64,000 bases of DNA, from contig NZ_LNQV01000023.1 in the NCBI RefSeq assembly GCF_001515305.1, forward strand, positions 1 to 64,000. Direction: 5' to 3'. The translations under genes and the position numbers were made by a program. Source of the DNA: Aquitalea pelogenes. GTDB lineage: Bacteria; Pseudomonadota; Gammaproteobacteria; Burkholderiales; Chromobacteriaceae. The notes under the pieces were generated by a model. It was not told where the DNA came from. It saw nothing but the letters and a program-made list of their open reading frames with translations, and made no database searches. The first letter of the stretch is position 1. The number at the start of each line of letters is the position of its first letter. Below, in pieces: positions 50,567 to 59,631 of this stretch.

Positions 50567-50797
50567 ATTGCAGGTCCAAGTATCCCGGAACAAGAGCGTG
50601 AGCGCGTACCGGAACGCTTCTATCGTGGCAGTCATCCTGGAATAGAAGGAAGTGGGCTTGGACTTGCGATTGTGAGTCGTATCACAGAGCAGCACAAAGC
50701 TCGACTTGAGTTACTCACCGGTTCCTCCTGGCATGGATTGCTGGTGAGGATCAGATTTCCGTGCGTGAGAAGTGCCCAAGCACTACAACATGGCTGA
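50567..50797 (+). pseudogene. C-terminal fragment of a sensor histidine kinase
   Basis: The frame IAGPSIPEQERERVPERFYR ... GIEGSGLGLAIVSRITEQ matches the N/G1, F and G2 boxes of a histidine kinase ATPase domain (usually DNGPGIP..ERVFERFYRG). Everything upstream (sensor, HAMP, His box) is missing and the G1 box is degraded. Its closest kinds are CusS/QseC-type kinases. It is a leftover of a two-component system and cannot signal. The stretch 50481-50566 before it holds nothing recognisable. Confidence 0.85.
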
Positions 50798-50856
50798 AAT
50801 TCTTGCATGACCACAGAATATCGGGAAGTGCCTGGGGTTCATTTCATGCCAAACCC

Positions 50857-50887
50857 TTGGCTGACAAGCGAGCGCCTGCACTATAAT
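50857..50887 (+). promoter_or_regulatory. Possible promoter with a long spacer
   Basis: A perfect TATAAT (50882-50887) lies 7 bases before the ATG of the next gene. TTGGCT (50857-50862) is 19 bases upstream, a spacing used by MerR-type (CueR) activated promoters; CTGACA at 50861-50866 would give a 15-base spacer. No clear dyad is seen between them. Transcription would start about 7-8 bases after the box, at the ATG itself, so the mRNA would be nearly leaderless. Confidence 0.45.
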
Positions 50888-50894
50888 CGGCGAG

Positions 50895-51245
50895 ATGTAC
50901 GCATGCCGACTTGTGTTGATCCTGCTCTTGACCCTGGCGCTCTCCTTTATCGCCTTGGGGAGTGCACGCGTACACCCCACGGATACCGGCGCGGCATCCC
51001 ATACTGCCTGTGCCACGCTAGCCGGGCATGAAATCTCCCAGTCACCACGCACGCTTACGGCTCCGTCTGCCGGGCAACATGCTTGCCAGCACAAGCTGGA
51101 TTGCAAGTCATGCTATTCCCTGGTGGCCTTGCTCATCCCTCAAGCCCGGTTGCGTTCGGGTAATGCCCAAGCCACACCACCGCCGCTGCAAAAGCCGCTT
51201 GCCATCCGCGCCGAACCTCTCTGGCGTCCACCCATTACGGCTTGA
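50895..51245 (+). CDS. Small secreted Cys/His protein with terminal LWRPP
   Basis: 116 residues. The N terminus MYACRLVLILLLTLALSFIA is a signal peptide or anchor. The mature part has HTACATLAGHEIS, QHACQHKLDCKSCYS and a terminal EPLWRPPITA, the same end as the protein at 43714. CopL-like or DUF2946-like by context. Metal binding is plausible but unproven. Confidence 0.65.
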   Translation: MYACRLVLILLLTLALSFIALGSARVHPTDTGAASHTACATLAGHEISQSPRTLTAPSAGQHACQHKLDCKSCYSLVALLIPQARLRSGNAQATPPPLQKPLAIRAEPLWRPPITA

Positions 51246-51369
51246 TTTGTCGCTGTTCAGTCGAACAAGAATGCTCTGTTCCTGCCCATTGCGTGGCAAC
51301 ACCCAGGCGGTAGCGACTTGTGTGCGCGACCGGTTGGGCTGATTGCGGCCAAATAACCGATGACAATGA

Positions 51370-51972
51370 ATGATCGTAATGTTTGTGAAGCGTAGAGGTG
51401 GTCTTTTATCGCCAGTGGCTTTCAATGGCCACGTCTGGCAGTTCAAAATCATGATGTGCTTGCTTGTGTTGCTGAGCCCGCTGACATCCGCTGCCAACCA
51501 TGAAAAGGCCGTCGCTGTAGAGGAGCCACAGCCGGCGGCACCGTTACAACTCCAGAAAGATCTGGCCGGCGAGGTACTACTGCAGGCCATGAGCCTGACC
51601 GGCATTGCCTACCGTTTTGGTGGGCAATCGCCGGCAACCGGTTTTGACTGCAGTGGCCTCATCCGCTTCGTGTTTCTGAAGTCGGTAGGATATGAGCTAC
51701 CCCGAACAGCGGCAGAACAAGCCCGGCAAGGTAGGGCCGTAGGTATGGGTGAATTACAGGCTGGCGATATCGTGTTCTTCAATACACGAGGATTCCGGTT
51801 TTCGCATAGCGGCATCTATCTGGGCAAAGGCAAGTTCATCCATGCCCCCAGAGCGGGTAAAACGATAGGTATCAGTGATATGACCCAAGCCTATTGGGTC
51901 AAGCGCTTTGATGGTGCGCGCCGGATTCTGCAACATGCCAAAGCAAAGCAGCAGGAGGCCCCGGCAAAATGA
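51370..51972 (+). CDS. NlpC/P60 cell-wall peptidase
   Basis: 200 residues (or from ATG 51451). A hydrophobic export signal covers residues about 26-41. The catalytic Cys is C94 in GFDCSGLIRF, with H146 (FSHSGIYLG) and H158 (FIHAPRAG). The family cleaves peptide bonds of peptidoglycan stems. It has no known copper role; it may have travelled with the cluster or protect the wall. Confidence 0.88.
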   Translation: MIVMFVKRRGGLLSPVAFNGHVWQFKIMMCLLVLLSPLTSAANHEKAVAVEEPQPAAPLQLQKDLAGEVLLQAMSLTGIAYRFGGQSPATGFDCSGLIRFVFLKSVGYELPRTAAEQARQGRAVGMGELQAGDIVFFNTRGFRFSHSGIYLGKGKFIHAPRAGKTIGISDMTQAYWVKRFDGARRILQHAKAKQQEAPAK

Positions 51973-51986
51973 GGCCGGGACATGAT

Positions 51987-52000
51987 GGCGGTACAACTGA
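51987..52000. promoter_or_regulatory. FNR/Anr-like box
   Basis: CTGAT-CTAG-ATCAA matches 9 of 10 bases of the FNR consensus TTGAT-N4-ATCAA. It lies 76 bases upstream of the next gene. Oxygen control of a copper module would make sense because Cu(I) is more toxic without oxygen, but binding is not shown. Confidence 0.4.
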
Positions 52001-52040
52001 TCTAGATCAACAATGCAGCCGCAAAGAATTATTTTGCATT

Positions 52041-52061
52041 CACTTTTGCCACTCAAAAGTG
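52041..52061. repeat. Perfect dyad upstream of a copper-module gene
   Basis: CACTTTTG (52041-52048) and CAAAAGTG (52054-52061) form an 8-bp inverted repeat with a 5-base centre, ending 14 bases before the ATG at 52076 and just before TATCTT (52063-52068). It could be an operator for a MerR or CopY-like regulator, or an RNA hairpin in the leader. Confidence 0.45.
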
Positions 52062-52075
52062 CTATCTTGGCAAGT

Positions 52076-52450
52076 ATGAAAGCCTTATACCGTTTCCTGC
52101 TCATGCTTCTGCTCATGCTTCCAGCACTCAATGTGCTGGCAGCAGGTGTAGACATGGCCATGGCCGGGAAGGCAGTCATCTCGGCGGACTGCATGGCCCA
52201 TGAAACCCATGCGGCCTGTCATAAGGAAACAGCCAGCAAGATGACGACCCATGCCGCCACTGCAAAAGCAGCACATGGCATGTTGTGTAACGGGGCTGGC
52301 TGCGTGCAACTCTGTACACCCTCCGTGTTCCAGCATACAGCCTGGTCTGCCGCCCCGCTTGCCCAGGTTGGTATTTTTGTACCTACCCAGCCTGCCAAAC
52401 TGGCTGGTATCACCCTTTCTCCGCCGCATCGCCCCCCTTTACTTGCCTGA
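52076..52450 (+). CDS. Small secreted Met/His/Cys protein
   Basis: 124 residues from ATG 52076, starting MKALYRFLLMLLLMLPALNV, a signal peptide. The mature part has MAHETHAACHKETASKM, ATAKAAHGMLCNGAGC and ends SPPHRPPLLA. It resembles the other small CopL-like proteins of the island. An upstream ATG at 52013 would mask the signal peptide. Confidence 0.65.
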   Translation: MKALYRFLLMLLLMLPALNVLAAGVDMAMAGKAVISADCMAHETHAACHKETASKMTTHAATAKAAHGMLCNGAGCVQLCTPSVFQHTAWSAAPLAQVGIFVPTQPAKLAGITLSPPHRPPLLA

Positions 52451-52520
52451 CCGTATTTTCTGACTTGCCGGCCTGTTGCCGGTTATCCGAATCATTGTCA
52501 TTGCCAGAAGGAGGGCCATC

Positions 52521-52958
52521 ATGGCCATCATTCGTACCCGCGTTCTTGCCGTCTTGATCGGCGCGTTCAGCACCTCCGTTTTTGCCGCCACTCCAGTCAC
52601 GCTGTACAAGAGCCCCACTTGTAGTTGCTGCGAGGCCTATATCAGCTATCTCAAGCACAACGGCTTTGATGTCACTGCTATCAATCGCGACGACATGCAG
52701 CCGATCAAGCAGCAGATGGGTGTCACGCCCGGTCTAGGTAGCTGCCATACCGCCAAGATTGGCCGCTACACCATTGAAGGCCATGTACCAGTCGCCGCCA
52801 TCAAGAAGCTGCTTGCCAGCAGGGCCGACGTGGTTGGCTTGTCTGCACCTGGCATGCCATTGAACAGCCCTGGCATGGGTGAAGAAAAGCCAGGCACGCT
52901 GGCCATCTACACCATGACTAAAGACCAACGTACCGGTGTGCTGTTCGGCCGATTCTGA
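52521..52958 (+). CDS. DUF411 metal-binding protein
   Basis: 145 residues from ATG 52521 with AAGGAGG upstream. Signal peptide to about residue 22. The DUF411 motif SPTCSCCEAYISYLKHNGF holds C34, C36 and C37; GLGSCHTAKIGRYTIEGHVP follows. These are periplasmic copper-binding proteins common in copper islands. It is followed by a cupredoxin gene, a frequent pair. Confidence 0.9.
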   Translation: MAIIRTRVLAVLIGAFSTSVFAATPVTLYKSPTCSCCEAYISYLKHNGFDVTAINRDDMQPIKQQMGVTPGLGSCHTAKIGRYTIEGHVPVAAIKKLLASRADVVGLSAPGMPLNSPGMGEEKPGTLAIYTMTKDQRTGVLFGRF

Positions 52959-53023
52959 GTCATTGCCCGACGGGGTGTGGCCGGGCTTTGGCCATCGCCA
53001 TCCCGCCGGGCGGGAGCTACACA

Positions 53024-53497
53024 ATGAAATATCAAAAACACGCGCTGCTGCTGGCACTACTGCTACCAGCAGTCGCCATGGCACAGATGAATGGCATGGA
53101 CATGTCGGAGCAATTCGCTTTCGGCCAGCCCGCGCAAGAATCTGCTGTAACACGGACCATCCATGTCGAAGCCACCGACACAATGCGGTTGAAATTCGAC
53201 TCCATGCGCATCCGTCGCGGTGAAGTAGTGAAATTCGTGGTGAGAAATAGTGGCCAGGCTCCGCATGAGTTCGCTATTGGCGATGAGTCATTCCGCAAGG
53301 AGCATCTGCTGGAAATGCGAAAACAGATGGCCGGGATGGAACATCACGATGTCAATGTGCTATCTCTCAAGGGGGGCGAGACTAAAACGATTGTCTGGCG
53401 CTTTGATCCGGTCAAGAGTAAGTCCGTTCTGTTTGCCTGCTATGTTCCAGGGCACTTTGAAGCCGGCATGTATCACCGGCATGTCATGCTGAAATAG
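53024..53497 (+). CDS. Cupredoxin-domain (plastocyanin-like) copper protein
   Basis: 157 residues from ATG 53024. Signal peptide cleaved near residue 20 (AVAMA). The type 1 copper ligands are all present: H81 (APHEFAI), C139 (LFACYVPGH), H144 and M149. It could carry or buffer copper in the periplasm, like CopI-type proteins. Next to the DUF411 gene. Confidence 0.9.
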   Translation: MKYQKHALLLALLLPAVAMAQMNGMDMSEQFAFGQPAQESAVTRTIHVEATDTMRLKFDSMRIRRGEVVKFVVRNSGQAPHEFAIGDESFRKEHLLEMRKQMAGMEHHDVNVLSLKGGETKTIVWRFDPVKSKSVLFACYVPGHFEAGMYHRHVMLK

Positions 53498-53538
53498 GCC
53501 TTACCCAATTGATCGGCTCATCGCGTGGAGTAGACAAA

Positions 53539-53934
53539 ATGCTCACCTTGTACCGGATACGCCAACACCTGCATACCTGGAGCCGGCTGCTGCTGGCCGT
53601 CTGGGTATTGGCGTTTGCGCTGGTCTCGGTGGCAAACTGTCAGGCCATGCCGGTAGCGCCAGATCATGAGGAGACCAGCCTGCTGGCTCCATGGCAGCAT
53701 ACGCATGACCAGCCCCACAATGAGCTGTGTAGCAAAGTGTGTGCCGATGCCCAACATTTGTTGGTGAAGGCCGATCCACACTGGCAGCAACACATGCCCT
53801 TGGTGTTATTGGCCGCCAGCCTGATTTGGCTGAGCGGACTAAGTATCACCATTCTTTTGCCACAGGCTATCCGGGTGTGGCCACGGCCACCCACTCGTCC
53901 ACTACGCCTGCAGTTTTCCCGCTTCAACAACTAG
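53539..53934 (+). CDS. Small membrane protein of the copper module
   Basis: 131 residues from ATG 53539. Two hydrophobic segments (about 17-37 and 86-107) flank a His-rich loop (HEETSLLAPWQHTHDQPHNE, with two Cys after it in CSKVCADAQH). The C terminus is basic (RVWPRPPTRPLRL). I do not recognise a family; it may bind metal in the periplasmic loop. Confidence 0.65.
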   Translation: MLTLYRIRQHLHTWSRLLLAVWVLAFALVSVANCQAMPVAPDHEETSLLAPWQHTHDQPHNELCSKVCADAQHLLVKADPHWQQHMPLVLLAASLIWLSGLSITILLPQAIRVWPRPPTRPLRLQFSRFNN

Positions 53935-54027
53935 CCCCACATGCGGAATGGCAACGCCATTCCCACCTCACCCGTTCCTGCCATTGCGGCAGGGCAATCC
54001 TTTGTCACGTCTATACGGAGTCGAATC

Positions 54028-54492
54028 ATGAAAACCCAATGGAAAACCGTCATCGCCCTGGCTATTGCTGCCACCACCTTTACCGCACAAGCAAATGAAG
54101 CCCATCACCAGGATGCTTCCGCTGCGGTTGTCGCCAAGAAGGCGGCCAAACCCGCTGCCAAACCAATGGCAGCAAGCAAGGAGATGGAAGCTCAGATGGA
54201 AAAGATGAATGCAGTACACGCCAAGATGGCCGCTGCCAAAACGCCGGAAGAACGGCAAGAGGCCATGCAGGAAGGAATGGGCGTCATGAAGGACAGCATG
54301 GCCATGATGAAGAAAATGCACATGGCCCACTGTCAGGGCGGCATGTCCAACATGGGCATGAAGAAGGGGATGAAGCAAAGTGATGACATGCCGATGAAAT
54401 CCATGATGCAGGGTGATATGCGCATGATGGACATGATGATGCAGATGATGGATCAGCAGTCGTCAATGATGAAAACGCCGATGGCGCAATAA
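54028..54492 (+). CDS. Methionine-rich periplasmic protein
   Basis: 154 residues from ATG 54028 with CGGAG upstream. Signal peptide to about residue 22 (TFTAQA). About 33 of the 154 residues are Met, mostly in MxM and MM runs in the second half (MKKMHMAHCQGGMSNMGM). Such proteins bind Cu(I) loosely through thioether sulfur. It immediately precedes the multicopper oxidase and probably supplies or buffers its substrate. Confidence 0.78.
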   Translation: MKTQWKTVIALAIAATTFTAQANEAHHQDASAAVVAKKAAKPAAKPMAASKEMEAQMEKMNAVHAKMAAAKTPEERQEAMQEGMGVMKDSMAMMKKMHMAHCQGGMSNMGMKKGMKQSDDMPMKSMMQGDMRMMDMMMQMMDQQSSMMKTPMAQ

Positions 54493-54507
54493 CTGACGAG
54501 GCTAATC

Positions 54508-55992
54508 ATGCACAGACGTTCATTCTTGAGCGGCATGTTGCTGGCAGGCCTGGGGGGCTTCAGCTTGAAGTCCCTCGCAGCCTCCATGACTCATGCCATG
54601 CCAGTGGATGGCAGCCCCATGCCTTTGCTGGATCCCGCATTACTGGCCTCTGGTGCAGATCAGGGCAGCATGCCCCTACTGACCAATGAAAGCAGCCAAC
54701 CTGGCTTGTTCAAGGCCACGCTGACGGCCAAAGCGGTACGTGTCCCACTGCTGAAAGACGGACCTACCGAATTCTGGACCTATAACGGCAGCCTGCCCGG
54801 ACCACTGATTGATGTCATGGAGGGGGATACGGTTGAAATCACACTGCACAACCAACTGAGCCAACCGACCTCTATTCACTGGCATGGACTGCCGGTACCG
54901 CCGAGTCAGGATGGCAATCCACAGCAGGCCATCGCCCCCGGTCAGCGCATTACTTACCGTTTTACCTTGCCGGAAGGCAGTGCCGGGACTTACTGGTATC
55001 ACCCTCATCCGCATGAATTCACTGCAGAACAGGCCTCTCGTGGTCTTGCCGGTGGTTTTATCGTCCGGGCAAAGCAGGATCCGCTTGCCGGGTTGCCTGA
55101 GCGTTTGCTGATTCTGTCTGATCTGAAGCTGGATCACATGGGCCAGATTGCGCCGAATAACAGCAATGACTGGATGAATGGGCGCGAAGGGCAGTTTGTC
55201 CTGACCAATGCGCAGAACAAACCGATCGTCCATTTCGATACGGGAGGACGTGAGCGCTGGCGGATCTGGAATGCCAATAGTGCGCGCTATCTGCGCCTGC
55301 AGTTACCTGGCTCGCTGCTGATCCTGATTGGAACCGATGGTGGCTTGCTGGAGCACCCCGTCACCGGCCTGACCGAGCATGTGTTGGCACCGGGCCAGCG
55401 TATCGAATTGATCGTTGATGCAGGCAAGCGACGTGATCAGGGCAAGTTGATTACAGCGGTGTATGCGCGTGGAAAAATGGGCGATGTCGCTCCTGACAAG
55501 CCGCTGGACATTTTGACTGTCGATTTTTCACGGGTTGCGACAGGCCAGCTTGCACCATTGCCGGTCAAGCTCGCCACCATCAAGGATCTGGGACGCCCTG
55601 TCACCCAAAAACGGGTTGTCTTCTCCGAAAAGATGACCATGACTAATGGTCAGCATGGCATGCAGTTCCTGGTGAATGGCAAGGAGTACGACATGCATCG
55701 CATTGACTTGAGCAGCCGTGTCGATGAGGTGGAGCTATGGGAGATCGTCAACCAGTCCGACATGGATCATCCCTTCCATCTGCATGGCACACAGTTCCAG
55801 GTGCAATCGCGGGAAATGGACGGTGTGGTCAAGGCCGAGCCCTATCTGGCCTGGCACGACACCATCAACCTGAAGTCTGGTGAAACTGTGCGTATCAAAA
55901 CGGTACAGCACTGGCCAGGCATCCGGATGTTCCATTGCCACATTCTTGAACATGAGGCTGTTGGAATGATGGGCCAATTGCAAGTGGTGTAA
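54508..55992 (+). CDS. Tat-exported multicopper oxidase
   Basis: 494 residues. The N terminus MHRRSFLSGMLLAGLGGF carries a twin-arginine motif, so it is exported folded. Copper ligand motifs are HWHG (124-127), HPHPH (165-169), HPFHLHG (about 421) and HCHILEHEAVGMM (about 476). All type 1, 2 and 3 copper ligands appear intact. It would oxidise Cu(I) to less toxic Cu(II) in the periplasm, like CueO or CopA of Pseudomonas; which of the two is unclear. Confidence 0.94.
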   Translation: MHRRSFLSGMLLAGLGGFSLKSLAASMTHAMPVDGSPMPLLDPALLASGADQGSMPLLTNESSQPGLFKATLTAKAVRVPLLKDGPTEFWTYNGSLPGPLIDVMEGDTVEITLHNQLSQPTSIHWHGLPVPPSQDGNPQQAIAPGQRITYRFTLPEGSAGTYWYHPHPHEFTAEQASRGLAGGFIVRAKQDPLAGLPERLLILSDLKLDHMGQIAPNNSNDWMNGREGQFVLTNAQNKPIVHFDTGGRERWRIWNANSARYLRLQLPGSLLILIGTDGGLLEHPVTGLTEHVLAPGQRIELIVDAGKRRDQGKLITAVYARGKMGDVAPDKPLDILTVDFSRVATGQLAPLPVKLATIKDLGRPVTQKRVVFSEKMTMTNGQHGMQFLVNGKEYDMHRIDLSSRVDEVELWEIVNQSDMDHPFHLHGTQFQVQSREMDGVVKAEPYLAWHDTINLKSGETVRIKTVQHWPGIRMFHCHILEHEAVGMMGQLQVV

Positions 55993-56000
55993 GTATTTTG

Positions 56001-56032
56001 GTAAGCACAGCACCATTAGGTGCTGTGCTTAC
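56001..56032. terminator. Strong hairpin after the oxidase gene
   Basis: GTAAGCACAGCACC (56001-56014) and GGTGCTGTGCTTAC (56019-56032) pair perfectly over 14 bp with an ATTA loop. There is no T run. It marks the border between the copper oxidase module and the AT-rich module and may stop or protect transcripts. Confidence 0.6.
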
Positions 56033-56057
56033 TGTGCGAAATTCAGGGAGAAATAAA

Positions 56058-56297
56058 ATGCACTCGCATCATGGATTTGTACCTTCAAAATTCAGATGGA
56101 TATTTTGGGGATTTGTAGCGGTAGCAGTTTTTTTTCTATGGACGGAACATAAGGCTCATCTCTTAGGTGCATTGCCATATTTATTTTTTTTGGCTTGTCC
56201 GTTAATGCATTTATTTATGCATCACGGCCACAGCAACAAGACTGAAGATAATTCTTCCAATGCAAAAGATGAAAGTGGAAAGGGAGATAAATCATGA
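56058..56297 (+). CDS. DUF2933 small membrane protein
   Basis: 79 residues from ATG 56058 (AGGGAG upstream). Two close membrane segments (about 13-28 and 34-50) are followed by [11 protein letters not shown] and a charged tail. This pattern is that of DUF2933 proteins found beside copper and silver ATPases. Function unknown. From here the base composition is clearly more AT-rich. It overlaps the methyltransferase gene by 4 bases. Confidence 0.8.
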   Translation: MHSHHGFVPSKFRWIFWGFVAVAVFFLWTEHKAHLLGALPYLFFLACPLMHLFMHHGHSNKTEDNSSNAKDESGKGDKS

Positions 56298-56929
56298 ATC
56301 ATGCTGATTATGGCTATGGATTATGGTCACTAGTTATTATAAATTCATTGGTATTTATTATTTTTGCTTTTAGCTTTACTAAGCCAAAATCAAAAAAAGA
56401 TTGGCGTTCTCTTGGAATGTTTTCAGCCTTTGTTGTCGCGCTTTTTACTGAAATGTATGGATTTCCATTAACAATTTATTTGCTAATGCCATGGCTTGTA
56501 AAAAAATATCCTGGAATAGATTTTTTGAATCACGACTCAGGTCATCTTCTTGAAGTTATTTTCGGGTGGAGAGCAAATCCTCATTTTGGTCCATTTCATC
56601 TTTTGAGTAATATCTTTATCATTTTAGGTTTCTTCCTGCTTGCATCTGCATGGCGGGTGCTGTATGTGGCGCAGCTTAATAAAAGTATTGCGATAACGGG
56701 GCCATACTCGAAGATCAGGCATCCACAATATGTTGCGTTTGTTGTGATCATGTTTGGGTTCTTGCTTCAGTGGCCGACGCTGATAACATTGGTAATGTTT
56801 CCGATATTGGTTTATATTTATTCGCGTTTGGCATTTAGAGAAGAGATGGATATTGAGAGAGAATTTGGAGTGGTGTATCTGGAATACAAGAATACTGTCC
56901 CGGCTTTTATCCCGAGAAGATTTTATTAA
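56294..56929 (+). CDS. ICMT/PEMT-like membrane methyltransferase
   Basis: 211 residues with about five membrane segments. The C-terminal signature [20 protein letters not shown] (about 136-155) and [12 protein letters not shown] are those of the isoprenylcysteine carboxyl methyltransferase / phospholipid methyltransferase superfamily. Substrate unknown. Genes of this type are often found with DUF2933 and copper ATPases, as here. Confidence 0.82.
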   Translation: MNHADYGYGLWSLVIINSLVFIIFAFSFTKPKSKKDWRSLGMFSAFVVALFTEMYGFPLTIYLLMPWLVKKYPGIDFLNHDSGHLLEVIFGWRANPHFGPFHLLSNIFIILGFFLLASAWRVLYVAQLNKSIAITGPYSKIRHPQYVAFVVIMFGFLLQWPTLITLVMFPILVYIYSRLAFREEMDIEREFGVVYLEYKNTVPAFIPRRFY

Positions 56930-56962
56930 GATTGGCGGGTAGTAATGGAAAGGCGGTGTAAA

Positions 56963-59281
56963 ATGCATCAGCACTCTAATTGTAATGATGTTAATCCAGA
57001 AAGACATGTGGGTTTGAAAGAGACATTTTTTGCATGCCCAATGCATTCGGAAATAAAGCAAACTCATCCAGGAAAATGTTCAAAGTGTGGTATGGAGTTG
57101 ATGGAAGTCAATGGTGAAAAAGAGTCGAATTTGATAAGCCATCATCATGCAAAAATTAAAGTCGACAATGTATCCGACGAGGGTGTAAAAGATGCTATTT
57201 ATACATGCCCAATGCATCCGGAAGTAATATCTCATACGCCAGGGAATTGCCCTAAGTGTGGCATGTCGCTTGAGTTGGCAATACCTATGGAGAGTAAGGA
57301 AAGTTCTGAATATGTCGACCTGAATATGAGATTCTGGTGGACACTTCCGCTCAGTGTCATCGTTCTTGCACTAGCTATGTTTGGCCATCAGTTTGAGTCT
57401 GGCTTCTCTCAATATCAGTCATGGCTTGAACTATTACTATCGCTTCCTGTAGTGTTTTATGGAGGAAGAATATTTTTTGCGAGATGCCTGCAGTCAATAA
57501 TACATCGGCACTTAAATATGTGGACTCTTATTGGAATTGGGACGGGCGCTGCATTTTCATTCAGTCTTGTGGCCACTTTGTTTCCTGATTTATTCCCAGC
57601 AAGCTATAGTGCGATGGGGCGTGTAGGGGTTTACTTTGAAGCAGCAGATGTCATTATTTCATTGACACTACTTGGCCAATTGCTTGAGCTAAAAGCCCGA
57701 TCACAGACTTCAGCAGCGATCAGAGCGCTGCTAGGACTTGCTCCAAAAAATGCTCGTAAAGTTCGGGAGGATGGAGTGGAAGTGGATATCCCCATTGCAG
57801 ACGTGATCGTTGGAGATTTATTGCGTATTCGCCCAGGGGAAAAGGTTCCAGTTGATGGCACTGTAGAGAATGGTAGTAGTGCAGTTGATGAGTCAATGAT
57901 CACAGGTGAACCACTGCCAGTTACAAAAAGACAAGGAGACTCAGTAATTGGCGCTACGCTAAATACAAGTGGAACGCTCGTTATGCGAGCTAGGCAAGTC
58001 GGTGAGCAGACCATGCTTGCACAGATTGTACAGATGGTTGCACATGCACAGCGGTCTAAGGCACCTATGCAGAGAATGGCCGATGATGTTGCAGGGCTGT
58101 TTGTTGTGGGAGTTCTGATTTTTTCTTTATCAACACTATTGGTGTGGGGTCTGTTTGGTCCTGAGCCTAGTTGGATATACGGATTATTAAATGCCGTTGC
58201 TGTTTTGATTATTGCATGTCCATGTGCTCTTGGTTTGGCTACGCCCATGTCAGTTATGGTTGCAACTGGAAAGGCAGCATCTAGTGGGGTTTTATTCAAA
58301 GACGCAGCAGCCATTGAACAGCTATGTAAAGTTGACACTTTAATAATTGATAAGACAGGGACAATTACAAAAGGAAAGCCGATGCTTGAAAAAGTAGTCG
58401 CGCTTGGAGCGTACAATGAGCTTGAAATTTTACAATTTGCTGCCAGTGTAGATCAAGGAAGTGAACATCCATTGGCACATGCTATTGTGCAAGGAGCTGA
58501 GAGAAATAAAATTTCTCTGTTGCCATGTACTGATTTCGAGTCCAGTACAGGTATTGGTGTGCATGGCTTAGTTGCTGGAAAAAAAATAGCCTTGGGTAGT
58601 CGTATATTTATGCATGAAAATGGTGCAGATATATCTAAGCTTGAGGAGAAATTGAAAGAACTAAACGGAGAAGGGGGAAGCGTTGTTTATTTAATGATTG
58701 ATGGAGTGTTGTCTGGAGCCTTTTCAATTACTGATCCAATCAAGCCAACGGCTGCAGAGGCTATATCTTCACTAAAAGAAGCAGGGATTAATGTTGTGAT
58801 GGCAAGTGGAGATGGAATTGGCACTGCGCAATCAGTTGCAAATAAGCTTGGTATTAACGAAGTTCACGGAGAAGTAAAGCCAGAGGATAAGTTATTACTT
58901 GTTCAATGTCATCAAAATCAAGGCCATTTTGTTGCAATGGCCGGTGATGGCATTAATGATGCCCCCGCATTGGTTCAAGCTGATATTGGAATTGCAATGG
59001 GAAATGGAACAGACATTGCAATGAGTAGTGCGCACGTTACTTTAATTAAAGGAGATTTGAAAGGCATATTGGCGGCTAGAAAAATATCTAGCCAGGCAGT
59101 GAAAAATATGAAGCAAAATCTACTTTTTGCATTGCTGTATAATGCATTGGGTATCCCTATCGCAGCAGGGATTTTGTTCCCTATTTTTGGAGTTCTGTTA
59201 TCGCCAATGATTGCTGCTTTGGCTATGAGCTTAAGTTCAGTTTCAGTTGTATGTAATGCGCTTCGTTTACGTCGTGTATAA
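56963..59281 (+). CDS. CPx P-type ATPase with two heavy-metal-binding domains
   Basis: 772 residues from ATG 56963 (AGGCGG upstream; ATG 56945 also possible). Two tandem HMBDs, [20 protein letters not shown] (from about residue 25) and CPMHPEV...CPKCGM (from C82), replace the usual CxxC domains. It has eight membrane segments, CPC at 419-421, phosphorylation site D463 in [13 protein letters not shown] and GDGINDAP. It exports Cu(I) or Ag(I) from the cytoplasm. The HMBD type is common in SilP/CopB-like silver and copper ATPases. Confidence 0.94.
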   Translation: MHQHSNCNDVNPERHVGLKETFFACPMHSEIKQTHPGKCSKCGMELMEVNGEKESNLISHHHAKIKVDNVSDEGVKDAIYTCPMHPEVISHTPGNCPKCGMSLELAIPMESKESSEYVDLNMRFWWTLPLSVIVLALAMFGHQFESGFSQYQSWLELLLSLPVVFYGGRIFFARCLQSIIHRHLNMWTLIGIGTGAAFSFSLVATLFPDLFPASYSAMGRVGVYFEAADVIISLTLLGQLLELKARSQTSAAIRALLGLAPKNARKVREDGVEVDIPIADVIVGDLLRIRPGEKVPVDGTVENGSSAVDESMITGEPLPVTKRQGDSVIGATLNTSGTLVMRARQVGEQTMLAQIVQMVAHAQRSKAPMQRMADDVAGLFVVGVLIFSLSTLLVWGLFGPEPSWIYGLLNAVAVLIIACPCALGLATPMSVMVATGKAASSGVLFKDAAAIEQLCKVDTLIIDKTGTITKGKPMLEKVVALGAYNELEILQFAASVDQGSEHPLAHAIVQGAERNKISLLPCTDFESSTGIGVHGLVAGKKIALGSRIFMHENGADISKLEEKLKELNGEGGSVVYLMIDGVLSGAFSITDPIKPTAAEAISSLKEAGINVVMASGDGIGTAQSVANKLGINEVHGEVKPEDKLLLVQCHQNQGHFVAMAGDGINDAPALVQADIGIAMGNGTDIAMSSAHVTLIKGDLKGILAARKISSQAVKNMKQNLLFALLYNALGIPIAAGILFPIFGVLLSPMIAALAMSLSSVSVVCNALRLRRV

Positions 59282-59292
59282 AGGAGATTGAC

Positions 59293-59595
59293 ATGGAATG
59301 GTTTGTTCAGAATGGTTTGTGGATTTTATTTGCAATCGCGGTGGTGCTGATGATGCGGCGAGGGGGTATGGGATGTGGCATGGGTGGACAGCACCATAAG
59401 CATGCAGCAGAGCAGCCCGCTGATAAGATAGACCCTATCTCAGGCCGTAGTGTTGGTGATGGTGTTCAAATTGCATCGGTATATAAGGGGTTTACTTATT
59501 TTTTTGAAAATAAGGAAAATAGGGATATTTTTGAGAGCAATCCAGAGAGCTATATAAAAGAGACGAAACCTACACGCCATCAAGGTTGCCATTGA
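59293..59595 (+). CDS. YHS domain protein with membrane anchor
   Basis: 100 residues. One membrane segment (about 7-21) is followed by a glycine, Met and His-rich stretch (RRGGMGCGMGGQHHKHA) and a YHS-like domain (DPISGRSVGDGVQIASVYKG, then FENKENRDIFESNPESYI). YHS domains bind metals. It lies 11 bases after the ATPase and is probably cotranscribed. Confidence 0.85.
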   Translation: MEWFVQNGLWILFAIAVVLMMRRGGMGCGMGGQHHKHAAEQPADKIDPISGRSVGDGVQIASVYKGFTYFFENKENRDIFESNPESYIKETKPTRHQGCH

Positions 59596-59631
59596 GTAGA
59601 TTGATTATTGAATATTTTTTGGGTATGAATA

